From Maniola hyperantus (taxonomy: Eukaryota > Arthropoda > Insecta > Lepidoptera > Nymphalidae): a stretch of 64,000 nucleotides of DNA. Shown here piece by piece: positions 33,712 through 43,851 of the stretch. A program made the translations under genes and the position numbers. A model generated the notes under the pieces. That model searched no databases. It was given only the letters and a program-made list of their open reading frames with translations, and had not been told where the DNA came from. The stretch's first letter is position 1. Each line of letters opens with the position of its first letter. The stretch spans positions 12,276,001 through 12,340,000 of the forward strand of contig NC_048538.1 in NCBI RefSeq assembly GCF_902806685.2. Direction: 5' to 3'.

Positions 33712-33850
33712 TAGGTATACGTAACGTGGGACCCCCTCAAGCACGGCAATCGACTGACGCTATCTGAACGGCTGGATGAGGACGTAGTGTGGCACTCCCT
33801 AGGGAAGGCTTAACAGGGGACATCCGCAAGCTGATATAATGATGATAGGT
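33712..33850 (+). pseudogene. LINE 3'-end fragment
   Basis: GGCTGGATGAGGACGTAGTGTGGCACTCC, CTAGGGAAGGCTTAACAGGGGACATCC and GCAAGCTGATATAATGATGATAG parallel the LINE ending (WW..LG.A, then GTGGACGC..AGGCTGAT) seen at 55300-55376, with the tail TGATGATA. Confidence 0.6.
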
Positions 33851-34818
33851 ACTCCAATAACTGGAATAAGTACCTGCCCAGAGCTAAGAAAGAAAAGAAA
33901 TAAGGTATGTTATTTGCATTAAGTAAATTATCTCGATTCCATCGAGGGAAGCAGATTAGATTTTAACATGTAAACCGCTTTGCAGAGAAACGTTTATCAA
34001 CGCGCGATAGAATTTACAGACACCGCACTTATTTGATACCTTCGACTTCCTAAGACTGCATAGACTTTCCATCAGGTTAGGTTCACAAATTGCAGAGTCA
34101 TTAAAACTAACATTGATTTCCCTGCAATGTAGAGCTTCGCTTCCCAACGCCAAGATTGCGCTAAGTTCTTTCAACTATTTTTTCTATATTGATCTTAAAG
34201 TCACTGATCACTTTAGGCTGTAGGTACCTAGGTAGATATCTATTGTTTAACCCACAGATCTCTAAATAATTATTTGTATGGTTTATAGTAGATTGTAGAG
34301 CCTCTCAAATCTCTATAAACTGATCCAAAGATTTTCACTTCAAACTAAACCGAAGTATTTATGTCAATTACAAGTTTCACTCTTTCTTCTTCTTACGGTT
34401 ATGGTGCTACAGTCTTGCTACATTCTTGGCCATCGGTCTTGGCATCATCGTGGTTCATCATCTAGGTTTCCTCCCTAACAATAATTTAAAACCAGAATTT
34501 CTCTTACACTCTCGATATGGTACCTAGCCTAGTCTTATTAATATTTTAATGTATCATATGCCTTTGCCTTTACCTCTGCAGTAAACGTCGTCCATTAGAC
34601 ACTTTGAAAACCATGTCAGTTAGTGCCGCTATTTTCTGGATTAAGATATTTGGCACACGTCGATATAGGTACATAATGTGAAAAAATTGCAATTTGAGGC
34701 TTTTGGGAGGCCTTAAGTGGAATATCATACCTCACGCAAAATTGACTCGGACGAACGGACCAGGGAGCCCTCTCTCTGATGAATTGTCATGGGCCTCTAA
34801 TTGGTATACCTTCTTATA
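33851..34818. other. Single-copy DNA
   Basis: Nothing recognised; the 72-codon minus frame at 33956-34174 is unsupported. Confidence 0.4.
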
Positions 34819-34992
34819 GTAGATACGTGACAGGTCAAAATGGCAATCGGGGAGGTAACACCCCGCACACCTGTCTCCGCATAGGTAAGTACCCTCACGT
34901 CACCTGCGCTAACCCGGTGCGGGTGAGCGCGGGTGACGTGAGGGTGCTGGCCGTCCTCCTGGCTCATACCCCGATTGCCTGTCGCGGACTAG
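34819..34992. mobile_element. GC-rich hairpin MITE, family G, with an inserted segment
   Basis: Left GTGACAGGTCAAAATGGCAATCGGGG and right CCCCGATTGCC..TGTCGCGGACTAG are inverted partners. Inside, CTCACGTCACC..CGCTAACCCGGTGCGGG and GCGCGGGTGACGTGAGGGTGC pair as a hairpin, with CTCCGCATAGGTAAGTAC added on the left. Confidence 0.75.
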
Positions 34993-35056
34993 ATACCTAT
35001 ACCTACCTAGCTGTCTACGAAACAACACTTAGCACTTCTCTATCTAGAGGTAAGTA

Positions 35057-35370
35057 TATACCTATAAAAGGAAAAGCTGACTGACTGAAAGACTGATTGA
35101 CTGGCTGATCTATCAACCCCACAGCTCAAACCACTGTACGGATTAGGATGAAAGGCATGCAGATAGCTATTATGTATGGGAAGGGCAAAGCACGCACAAC
35201 ATACGGAGAACTAGCCTAGAGTGAAGAAGAGAAAAAGAAGAAGCTATTAAATATGATGTAGACATCCGCTAAGAAAGGATTTTCGAAAATTCAACCCGTA
35301 AAGTAAAGGAGTAAAATAGGGGTTTGAAATTTGTGTAATCCACGCGGACGAAGTCGCGGGGATTAGTTAG
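35057..35370 (+). mobile_element. Helitron-like subfamily A interrupted by a small insertion
   Basis: CTATAAAAGGAAAAGCTGAC and CTCAAACCACTGTACGGAT open the copy; it resumes as TAGACATCCGCTAAGAAAGG and ends ACGCGGACGAAGTCGCGGGG..TTAG. Between the two, 35173-35241 is foreign and is flanked by AGCTATTA on both sides (35165-35172, 35242-35249). The insert ends in GAAGAAGAGAAAAAGAAGAAG. Confidence 0.75.
35173..35241 (+). mobile_element. Very short 5'-truncated retroposed insert with purine tail
   Basis: This segment lies between two AGCTATTA copies and finishes in a GAA-rich tail, as expected for target-primed insertion of a LINE 3' end. The body (GGAAGGGCAAAGCACGCAC, CATACGGAGAACTAG) may be the final codons of a LINE protein, but is too short to classify. 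Confidence 0.55.
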
Positions 35371-36520
35371 TCAACTTGTATATTAATAGATATAAGTGAA
35401 CCTTGAAAATAATCACGCACTATGGAAAAACAAGGAGTAAACATTAAATAGCGACATAGAAAACACATTTTATGTTCAAAAGTCAATCGCGGTCGGCGAG
35501 TCGTAAACCGCTTACAATGGCTCGTAAAAATGCTTTATTGCGATTGCTGCTTGCAGAAAAACTACTAACGAAACGGTTCCGCAACTCGAAAGTAAGTCGA
35601 AACAACTTTTAGGACATCATCATCATCACCAGGCGTTACTGCTTGTCACAGGAGGGCGCGCCAAAACAGGCGAGCCTCCTCCTTTTTTTTGCGAGATAGG
35701 CTTGCACTTGACGTCAGCCATGCTTAGTAAAAAGCAAGGAGGTCTGACTGCTATATCTGATAGGTTGGAGCAACTGCCTCGAAGATGCCTATTCGCTCTT
35801 GCCTTGAAATATTTAGCTGGTTAGGGCGTTCTTATCCATTCACTTCACGTCAAATTCTTGAATTCGTCGCTACAGCAAAATAGAGGATGATTCATGCTGC
35901 GCTTGCCGTACGTAGTAGTCTCCCTCTCCATTTCCGAGTCCGAACACGTCTGCTTCAGTGGTCATCATCATAGGCAACTATATTAGTTAGTTACTTGAAA
36001 AATAATTGATGGATTTTTTCAAGCGATAAGACAGAGACAGAGATAAGTAGAGTATGTGCACCGTGGCTCTCGATCAGGTAGACCGATTTGAATGCGGATT
36101 TTGTATTCAAAAACATAAAATCGAGATACTCGTAGATCTCAGCTATGTCTGATTAAAATCTTTAATCTACTTGTTTAATAATAATAATGATCAGCTCTTT
36201 CCTCAGCCTATACTTACATTTCACATGTCGGGGGCGATTCAAATATCTCGCTAGGAACCGACTCAATAACACTGGGAGACCAGCGGGGTGACAGCTCGCC
36301 AACAAACTGGCTCACCAGTTTGGCGAGAAAAAAATAATGTAAATATTTGGTGTACCTACGCTTGTTATAAAAATAAAAAAAAATAAAAAAAATACGTTTT
36401 GACAGCAATGATCGCGAGATTTACGCTTGTCGCAAGCCTATCGCGAAATACGTAAACACCCCGCGGGGCAGGCCGCAGTTACAGTACGCGCCAGATAATA
36501 TTGTACATCGACCTTTAGAG
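35371..36520. other. Unclassified DNA, including a possible old repeat at 35610-35960
   Basis: The segment 35630-35960 (GGAGGGCGCGCC, GAGCCTCCTCC, GAGCAACTGCCTCGAAGATGCC, TTCTTGAATTCGTCGCTACAGC) is GC-richer and resembles dispersed lepidopteran sequence I have seen, but only one copy is present. Elsewhere nothing is recognised. Confidence 0.3.
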
Positions 36521-36605
36521 TGAGATAACGGTTTCGTAGAGGGTTGTCTCTGTCGTTGAGACCGACAAAACGTCACATAGGTATGAGTGACAGAGACAAA
36601 GTAAG
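36521..36605. mobile_element. Small hairpin MITE, family C (copy 2 of 3)
   Basis: AACGGTTTCGTAGAGGGTTGTCTCTGTCG, TTGAGACCGACAAAACGTCAC and GAGTGACAGAGACAAAG match 8925-9034; the right arm is shorter here. Confidence 0.7.
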
Positions 36606-37332
36606 GGTCCATAGTAAGGGTAACAATGACCACCCGCCGGAGAAAATATGAGCGGAGCAGGAACAATGACGACTTAAGTAATAGAAAATGAGCAACAGCC
36701 TCGTAAACCTTACCGCTTAATAATCCTTAATTAACTCCGAGCTGAGCGCAATTTGAGTGGGAATGTTTATTTTTTACAGCGAGCGCTAAGTGAGGCAAAA
36801 AGGCATGGAATCTATATTCTATTTCTCTTATCTATGCCAAATACCAATAATAAGAACGTAAATGTTCATTGTTCATGTTATTCAACTTGAACGTATGAAA
36901 TCTATTAATGCTCAAAAGATTTCTGATCAGAAGCTCAGAAGATCTATTGTAGGTACCTAGTAAGTATAGGGTGTGGCATAGGTACCTAATAAGACGTACG
37001 ACGTACGTGTACGCCCAGCATCACGCGAGACCGCCGGACGGGCGTCCTTTACCTCGTGAGCTTCTGGGGACACCACGCCACCACGTGTACCTGAACCCAA
37101 CGCAGGCATCAGTGGCGAGAGAACAGGACGACGCAAGGGATTGACGACACCACCGGATTTGACACTTTACGGAGAGATAATACAATGAGGTCTACGCCAT
37201 AGAAACACAAGACCTTGGCCTTCCAGGTCAAAAACTAGTAGGATCCAGGTAGCAATGTGCTACCTGAGAGGAAATGCCCGGGCAAGAAGTCCCTAACGTA
37301 GCTACTAGTATATGTTACCACCTTTACACGTA
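36606..37332. other. Single-copy DNA with a GC-rich stretch at 36990-37200
   Basis: The stretch (GCGAGACCGCCGGACGGGCG, CACCACGCCACCACGTG, GGACGACGCAAGGG) has no match in the window and no clean open frame. It could be decayed transposon coding sequence or a noncoding exon. Confidence 0.3.
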
Positions 37333-37430
37333 TAGGCGCCCGCTAAGAACGGATTTTCAAAAATTACCCCCCCTCCCCAAGGAAGTTAAAAAGGAGATGA
37401 AATTTTTGTATGAAAGTCCTTCATTTTATA
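37333..37430 (+). repeat. Internal fragment of a Helitron-like element
   Basis: GCGCCCGCTAAGAACGGATTTTC, AAATTACCCCCCCTCCCC, GAAGTTAAAAAGGAGATG and TATGAAAGTCC parallel the CATCCGCTAAGAAAGGATTTTTGAAAATTCAACCCCTAAG block of subfamily A. Ends missing. Confidence 0.5.
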
Positions 37431-37966
37431 AGTTCCCTTTACCGTTGGGATACACGTTACATCAAGACGGCTATACGTCTAGGTGCGGAAAAGAAACCCA
37501 GCATAGTAAAGAAGAAGTAAGAAGGTTTACTACGCTTACCAAGTACGTATTTGGAGAATTCACACATCTTTGAGAACATTATGGAGAACTCTCGGCTATG
37601 CAGTTTCTCACGATGTTTTTCTTTGCCGTTAAATCAAGTGAATTTATGTACCTACTTGCATACACATAAAATTATTTCTTGAAATCTACCATTGATTAGA
37701 GTTTAGACAAGCAGCAAGAAAGAGCCAGCAAAAACTCGGGGGTTGTTCTTTTCAAAAATTCAAAACCTGTTGATGAGATTATGAGGTTGAGAGATTACTT
37801 ACCACCGCCCATTATCTTCTACAGCAACCGAAAAACCGCTAATTCTGGATGTTAATTTTTTTTTGTGAGCTTGAATGTCATAGTTTTGGACAACGACAGC
37901 AAGGTGAAAACTGTTACAAGCATTTATCTACGTATTTAGGTATGTGATCAAAATCTTCTTAAATAT

Positions 37967-38106
37967 ATAAAATGAAAAGGTGACTGACTCACACTACTGG
38001 ACCGAAATTTGGCATGCAGATAGCTACTATAATGTAGGCATCCGCTAAGAAAGGATTTTTGAAAATTCAACCCCTAAGGGGGTAAAATAGGAGATTGAAA
38101 TTTGTG
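37967..38106 (+). mobile_element. Helitron-like subfamily A, 3' truncated
   Basis: TAAATATATAAAATGAAAAGGTGACTGACTC, then CACTACTGGACCGAAATTTGG, GCAGATAGCTACTATAATG, CATCCGCTAAGAAAGG, CAACCCCTAAGGGGG and TGTGTAGACCTAG. The hairpin/CTAG end is gone. Confidence 0.65.
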
Positions 38107-38784
38107 TAGACCTAGTTAATTATAATAGTGAAATTACATAATTATAATGATTGAGCCTAATAGCTATAAATAGAACCACTATCGCTCAGTAGGTACCTAC
38201 GGCTTACTCTCTGATAACAACGCAGAAGGTACCTACTGATAAAGACGAACTACCTAATCGTAGACGCAAGATGACTAATTTCTGTAGGCCTAGCCTCTAG
38301 GTATGTTTTCAAGTGAGTTATACCTATATTTTAAAATAAGGTATCTACCTATCTATTTAGATTGGGCACGTACGGCTTAGGATAATAACGGATATTCAGT
38401 TGTTGTCTAGGGTATCATTGCAATAACTGATTTGTTTTTGTTTTGTGGTAGGTAGATCAATCAACAATATTTTAACATTTTTTAGACATCTTTAGTAGAT
38501 TCTTATGACGATGCTTCAGTGTATTTTGTTTTCCTTGTCATAAAAAATAGGTTATGCGCTTATAATATGAGTTATGCGCTTACGTAGATTCTTTTTTGTT
38601 CGTTGTGTTAATTTTAGCATAAGCACCTGAAGGACTCATAGCATGGTAAAGAAAGGATGTTGGATCACAAAATATGCTATGCCTATTAATTCTTTTTATA
38701 AAAGGTTCGCTCTAGGAATTGAAGCCATTGTTGTGCTATTAGGAATTAATAGACGGATAATTTCATCAACCTACGGCACTACAA
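38107..38784. other. Single-copy AT-rich DNA
   Basis: Nothing recognised. Confidence 0.4.
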
Positions 38785-38955
38785 CTTTCTGTTGGTACTG
38801 ACCTTCCCCACAAGTTTCTTCCATTTATCCCGGTCCTTCATCTGCCTTCTTCAGTTTGCGTATTTACCCATTCTCCTTCTACGCATTCTATCCCACGCTT
38901 TTTTGGTCAGCCTTTTGGTCTTTTCTGCCGACGTGTCTAGGTACTTGTACAAGTC
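38785..38955 (-). pseudogene. LINE protein C-terminal fragment
   Basis: On the minus strand one frame reads DRDKWKKLVGKVSTN at about 38840-38800, like the DR.KW..L motif near the end of RTE-type LINE proteins. It is preceded by AKKAWDRMRR-like sequence in another frame. Heavily mutated. Confidence 0.5.
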
Positions 38956-40189
38956 ATAGGTATTTATGAATTGATATTATTTTCTTCATAAATAAATAAA
39001 TAAAAAATTTTATTCAATTAAACTTTTACAAGTACTTTTGAATCATAATATTATATGAATCACCTAGTTCTGTATCGATTTAGTTCGATAATAATATTTG
39101 CTACCAAGGAACGTCTATTGCCGATGTAGGTACACTTACCGTTCCTTGTCTTGCGTTTTGGACTCTGACTATTAATTATTAGCTTGGCAATCTATCCACC
39201 GATATTCCTCTGTCGTCTGCAATGTTTAATATAATCGCCAGAGATCACCAGTACCCGGTACTCACTTGGTTCTTTCTGCTCGGCTATTTCCAATATTAGT
39301 TTTTGATACTTAATAATAATTATTCAGAAATAATCGCCAACCTTGTTTCTCAAACATTATATGGACAGAGTTACAGTTTTCCAGTTTTCATTTTATCGAT
39401 TAGGACAACAAAGTGGTAAAGAGGTGCGATTGTACTTAGGTTGCTAGTGCTATATGCATACGATAGTAAGCCATATGTGCAAACAAGCGGCCATGTAAAT
39501 TGCATATTCAAATTACGCTCCATCGCGAAATTAAATAGAGAGAAACAAAAAAATGTGAGTGGCACGCTTTATTTTAATAGCTGCCCCACCCGCCTCGGGA
39601 CTTCAATAGACACGAACCGAAGGGCGCCTCACCCTTCATAATCAATTGAAACCCTCTTCTATTACTATTCACCATCTCGCTCCAACAAAGTTAATTGAGC
39701 ACTCGCTGTCCCTTTCGAAAACACGATTTGAACGGAGCGAAGAATTCCGAACGACGCCTCGGGCCACGTTGCGACTTTCAAAGATAGAATTTTTAGTATT
39801 CGAATGCAACGTTAACTTTACAGCTAAAATATTCATTACTAAATCGTATCTTGTTCGTTATAAGGTTGAAAATACATGTGGATGACGGCAAAGTTATATT
39901 AGCAATATTAAGATTGATGTAGAATTGCGTCGAGCGATGAAAAGCAGATTACATTGCGTTGACGCTTTGGGCGGAAAATGGAAATAAGTTGGGAAGTTTA
40001 TTGCTTTTCAATTTTATGTGAAAATTGTTGAAGAGATTCGTTTTAAGTATGTATATTTATTTTATTTTCAACTAGATGATGACCGTCTCCAGGATGCATG
40101 CTATCTCTATTCCAAGTACCTACTTAAAGACTTTTTCTTTCTTTAATCCACAGCAGGTTTGGGTTTTTTTGGCCCACTGAATACAAATC
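38956..40189. other. Single-copy DNA with a GC-rich segment at 39570-39780
   Basis: The segment contains AGCTGCCCCACCCGCCTCGGG and GAACGACGCCTCGGGCCACG and open frames of 66 and 79 codons (39441-39641, 39646-39885) without recognisable motifs. Possible regulatory DNA or exon; unresolved. Confidence 0.35.
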
Positions 40190-40645
40190 TGTATTAATTT
40201 TCGTGCAAATCGCCCGAAAGCTGTGTTCAAATTGAGTGCAAAGTTCATGATTTCGATCACTGAATGTGAATATAAAACTCATTTTTAAGCAAAATGGCCT
40301 AAAACTGCGTTAAAATTGAATACAAAATTCGTGATTTTGATCACTGAACACAAACTTGAATTCATTTTTAAGCAAAATGGTCTAAAACTGTGCTAAAATT
40401 GAATGCGAAATTCGTAATTTCGATCTCTGAATACAAAATTGAATTCATTTTTAAGCAAAGTGGCCTAAAAATGTGCCAAAATTTAGTCCAAAGCTCGTGA
40501 TTTCGATCACTGAATACAAAATTGAATTAATTTTCAAGCAAAACGGCCTAAAACTGTACTAAAATTGAGTCTAAACCTAAAGTTCGTGACTTTGATCACA
40601 TTCACTGAATATGAAACTTGAACTAATTTCCAAGTAAAGTTTGGA
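40190..40645. repeat. 83-bp tandem array (about 5.5 units)
   Basis: The unit includes CATTTTTAAGCAAAATGGCC, TAAAACTGTGCTAAAATTGA, AAATTCGTGATTTCGATCAC and TGAATACAAAATTGAATT. CATTTTTAAGC-type starts fall near 40195, 40280, 40363, 40446, 40529 and 40625, giving 83-85 with one longer last step. Units are 80-90 percent alike by eye. Unlike the 32-kb array, 83 is not a multiple of three and no frame persists. Confidence 0.85.
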
Positions 40646-40930
40646 ATTCTGTATTTGTATTTGTATTTATTTCGATTTAGACTCATTACAAGCGCTTACG
40701 AAAGTCAGATCGGCATAGAACAATACAATAATAAAATAATTGTACAAAATATGGCATATAGGTAATCTAGATAATATCTACTAGTTAAAGATGGCATAAA
40801 AATTATTAAATTACCCAAGCACCTTGTCGTAGTTTTGTAATAAAATGTCATAAATGCACTATAAAAAAAGATAAATATATAGGTACTCAAGCAAGTACAT
40901 AATTTTCATGTCAACATAAAACTTTCTATT
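40646..40930. other. AT-rich DNA, possible retroposon tail at its start
   Basis: CTGTATTTGTATTTGTATTTATTTCG followed by ACTCATTACAAGCGCTTACGAAAG looks like a simple-repeat tail joined to a 3' end on the minus strand. The rest is unassigned. Confidence 0.35.
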
Positions 40931-41002
40931 AAAATGGTATGGTAAAAATAATATGGTATTTTATACCATATGGTATGGTTATACCTTATGGTATGGTTGG
41001 TA
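40930..41002. repeat. Palindrome-rich ATGGTAT cluster
   Basis: ATGGTATGGTA, ATATGGTATT, ATACCATATGGTATGG and TACCTTATGGTATGG are packed into about 70 bases, so the region is repetitive and self-complementary. Confidence 0.7.
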
Positions 41003-41039
41003 TTAGGTCTCAAAAAGTTGAGAAGGTCCTAATTTGATC

Positions 41040-41300
41040 ATTGATAATGATCTTCTTTGAGTTTCAGGGGCCTAAGTCTTACGGGATACAATTATTCTCA
41101 TCCTCCGCTGTCCGTCTGTACGTCCGTCTGTCTGTCAACGGGCTTTACTGTATCTAGTGAACCGTAATAGGTAGATAGTTCAAATTTTCACAGGATGTGT
41201 ATTTCTATTGCCGCTATAACAAAACAATAGTACTTAAATTTAAAAATGGCCAACATGAAAAATTAAATTTTTCATACACTACTTATCAGAAAATCATAAC
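41040..41300 (-). repeat. Microsatellite-bearing repeat, divergent subfamily
   Basis: GTCCGTCTGTACGTCCGTCTGTCTGTC, then AACGGGCTTTACTGTATC, TAGTGAACCGTAATAGG, TTCAAATTTTCACAGGATG, TTGCCGCTATAACAA. Same architecture as the MINE-like repeats but only the microsatellite is clearly shared. Confidence 0.5.
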
Positions 41301-41515
41301 TTTCCTATGTGACTTTCTATTCAACAAGGGTGGTGCATGCGGTCATTCAACACGGTGTCTAAACTTCTAGGATTTTAAAGTATTTTTTGGTGAAAATTCC
41401 TATACTTAACACGTTGTAAAAATGATTGCAATTGATTATGTTAGGTACCTACTTACTGATTCTGAACAAAATACTTTCAGGTTTTGCGTACCTATACAAA
41501 AACTAACGTTGTAAG

Positions 41516-41685
41516 TAATCCTCACGCGCCATTTTAACTATATGGGTTCAAATTTCATCTCAAATGTGCGATTTTAGTCCTTATTTTAAAGGTGAACCCG
41601 TACTTTTAAGTAACATGACAAATGACCCATAGCGTTAAAATGGCGCGTGAGGTGTCATTTTGTACGGACTATATGTTATATGTAG
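41516..41685. mobile_element. MITE family D (copy 2 of 4)
   Basis: CCTCACGCGCCATTTTAACTATATGGG and CCCATAGCGTTAAAATGGCGCGTGAGG are near-perfect inverted ends of about 27 bases; inside are GTGCGATTTTAGTCC and AAAGGTGAACCCGTACTTTT. TCATTTTGTACGGACTAT follows, as in copy 1. Confidence 0.8.
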
Positions 41686-41739
41686 GTACCTACATCAGTA
41701 TTAAAATACACAACAAATGCCGAAAGAATTCTTATGTAA

Positions 41740-41928
41740 TTTTTTTTTTTTTTTTTTTTTAAAAGAATATTAGCCATGTTAAATGACTAATATTCCCCTT
41801 TCCTCTCCAATTAAGCGTCAGGCTTGTGCTAGGAGTAGGTACGACAATAGTGCAACGGGCGGGGTTTGAACCGTCGACCTTTCGGTTTTCAGTCCACTCC
41901 TATACCGGTTGAGCTATTGAGGCTCTTT
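41740..41928 (-). mobile_element. tRNA-derived SINE with poly(A) tail
   Basis: On the minus strand the head contains a pol III A box (TAGCTCAACCGG, about 41917-41906) and a B box (GGTTCAAACCCC, about 41870-41859) spaced as in a tRNA, with GGAGTGGACTGAAAACCG in the anticodon region. A body follows (TAATTGGAGAGGAAAGGGGAATATTAG), then a 20-base A run (the T tract at 41740-41760). Transcription would be internal and by RNA polymerase III. A target duplication is not obvious. A functional tRNA gene is ruled out by the long body and mismatched stem. Confidence 0.85.
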
Positions 41929-42014
41929 GAAAAATGTTTAGTATTGTATTCAATTTATATTATTTCCACCTGACGTATGACATTACCTACTCGTAAACCG
42001 TAGGTATAAGCCAT

Positions 42015-42352
42015 ATATTTTGAGAACTTACTCGCCATATTTGCTCCGTGTCAACTGTCATGGCAAAAGTACGATTTTAGTCATTAATTTAAAGGAGAAC
42101 TGTAGGGCGATTGTCTAAAACTTGCATCAATAAATATAAATATTAATATCAATCATTATTACAATCTCAATTGTTCTGATTGGCTGAATTTGTGCGATTC
42201 TTGTTGCAACAATGCATTGTAGCCAATAGTGAGCGAGCGTCAACCAATCAGAGGTAATTGCGATCGTGACATTGTAGCTGTCATTCTACCACAATCGCGC
42301 AGCCGGACTATTGACAAGTTGAAACAGAGCAAAGATGGCGAGTAAGTTCTCA
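42015..42352. mobile_element. MITE family D (copy 3 of 4), split by a family B insertion
   Basis: Left end GAGAACTTACTCGCCATATTTGC and TGTCAACTGTCATGGC, ACGATTTTAGTCATTAATTT, AAAGGAGAACTG; right end ATTGACAAGTTG.., AAGATGGCGAGTAAGTTCTC. The outer GAGAACTTACTCGCCAT / ATGGCGAGTAAGTTCTC are perfect partners. The middle is replaced by 42120-42315. Confidence 0.75.
42120..42315 (+). mobile_element. Hairpin MITE, family B (copy 3 of 3), nested
   Basis: Nearly identical to 24720-24910 from ATCAATCATTATTACAATC through GTTGCAACAATGCATTGTAG to CGATCGTGACATTGTAGCTG and CAATCGCGCAGC. It lies inside the family D copy, so family B moved after that D copy was in place. Confidence 0.75.
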
Positions 42353-42954
42353 TTATAAATTATGAAGGTAAGTATGCCAAGTCCTTAAAACATTTCCAAT
42401 AGGATATGTAGGTATGGTGTGACTTCGCTGTTCAGAATAATTTATTGTAAGCATCGATGTATAATTATTGTAAGCAATGCGGAAAACGATTAGTTATTAT
42501 CAGTAGGTATTTATTAATAAATAATTGATAGCTGTTTTCAGTAAGCGTTTGTTATCCACAGCCTACATGGGCTTATTATCACGGTCGCTTTAATATTATG
42601 TTTGTCTTGACCGTTGTCAGCCGGTTCAAAATGAACGTCAACGTGAAAAACGCTTTTTGGACCAGAACATTGGTCCAACATCCTGGCCAATATATATAAT
42701 AGCCAACGGTATTTATTTATAATATGACCAGCTGTACCCGGCGCGGCATGCGTTGCAATGCCACGTAAAGTAAGAAAACCTGTGCGAGTCAGACTCGTGC
42801 ACCGAGGGTTCCTTACTACAGAAGAAGTAAAGCAGTAAGAATCACTTTTGTTAACGAACCGCAACATAAATATTCATGTCTATCTGTAGGTTCTGTTGGG
42901 TAATATACCAACCTACCTACCTTACTTAATTAAAACGTAGCGATTTTGAGGTAT

Positions 42955-43187
42955 TTTCCCACTATTCCCCCATCTCCCTCACGTCTAACCCATCTCCCCT
43001 ATCTTTCCCATCTCCCTCCCTTCTCCCCCCTCATCTACTCCCTCTCCCCCACCTCCATACATATCCCCCATCTACCCACATTTCCTCCCACCTCCCCCTG
43101 ATCTCACCCACCTCCTCCCCGACCTCCCCCATCTCCACCCCCCGTCTACCCTATCTCTCCCCACCTCTCCCTACCTTTCCCCATCTG
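42955..43187. repeat. 233-bp C/T-only tract built on CCCATCTCCC
   Basis: Nearly every base is C, T or A with almost no G: CCCCCATCTCCCTC, CCCATCTCCCCTATC, CCCATCTCCCTCCC, CCCCCATCTACCC, CCACCTCCCC recur at 10-16 base intervals. Strong strand asymmetry. Such tracts can form triplex (H-DNA) or, on the G-rich strand, G-quadruplex-like structures. Confidence 0.85.
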
Positions 43188-43700
43188 AATTGAGGAGTTA
43201 GGTAAAGCCCGAAGTTCAATGATGAAGTCATTGCTTGGTACATATGTACATAAATACATACAATATCAATTCACCAGCAAAATTCCGGAATCCTCACGGC
43301 TGATGAGTTCAATATCTTGCAGCACCAGCATTGAGGAGTTGGAACTTGGAGTCCAATCATGCTATCTTGGTGACGATACAATATTAATTCACTATGAATA
43401 GTTCCAGAATCAGCATACCTTAGGCGAACAGTAACCTGCATCAGGATTAAGGAGTTGGACCCGAAGTTCAATGGTATAGTATATGCTTGGTACCTTAAAT
43501 TGTATGTCACCAGCAACAGTTTACAATTTACAACAGAACCCCTATAGTTTACAATTGCTATAACCTGTACCATCAAGGTTGAAGAGTTGAGACTTGGAGT
43601 CTAATCATGAGGTCGTTGCATGGTACCTACAATATTAATTCACTATGAGTAGTTTCAGAATCTGTATAACTTAGGTGGATGGTAACCCTGCAGCATCAGG
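43188..43700. repeat. Four degenerate ~130-bp direct repeats
   Basis: Unit landmarks: ATTGAGGAGTTGGAACTTGG, AGTCCAATCATG, GGTACCTACAATATTAATTC, ACTATGAATAGTTCCAGAATC, GTAACCTGCATCAGG. Starts near 43190, 43332, 43449 and 43579. Units 2 and 4 are most alike, and 1 and 3 share CCCGAAGTTCAATG, so the array may be a duplicated dimer. Confidence 0.75.
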
Positions 43701-43851
43701 ATTTTAAAAATTACAAAATATTTTGTCCAGAAACCTTCATAGCGTCTTCAAAATTACCCTACCAAAGTTTCATCACAATCTGACCAAAAGCAAACGCATA
43801 TAACACAAACATACAAACATTGATTTTTACGTATATTTAGAAGATAGATAG

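Larger units (their letters stand above)
42720..43850 (+). mobile_element. Composite non-autonomous repeat with internal minisatellites
   Basis: It opens GACCAGCTGTACCCGGCGCGGCATGCG, includes a short MINE-like scrap (42775-42830: GTGCGAGTCAGACTCGTGCACCGAGGGTTCC), then a pyrimidine tract (42955-43187), four ~130-bp repeats (43190-43700) and a tail CTACCAAAGTTTCATCACAATC, ACATACAAACATTGATTTTTACG. The tail resembles the 3' parts of lepidopteran retroposons. Treating it as one unit is inference; it may be several adjacent repeats. Confidence 0.5.

Noticed and set aside
32037..40645. CRISPR-like arrays at 32.0-33.0 kb and 40.2-40.6 kb
   Set aside because: The units are contiguous and similar along their whole length, with no conserved repeat/unique spacer alternation, and the genome is eukaryotic.
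41855..41928. Functional tRNA gene on the minus strand
   Set aside because: A and B boxes are present but followed by a long non-tRNA body and poly(A); it is the head of a SINE.
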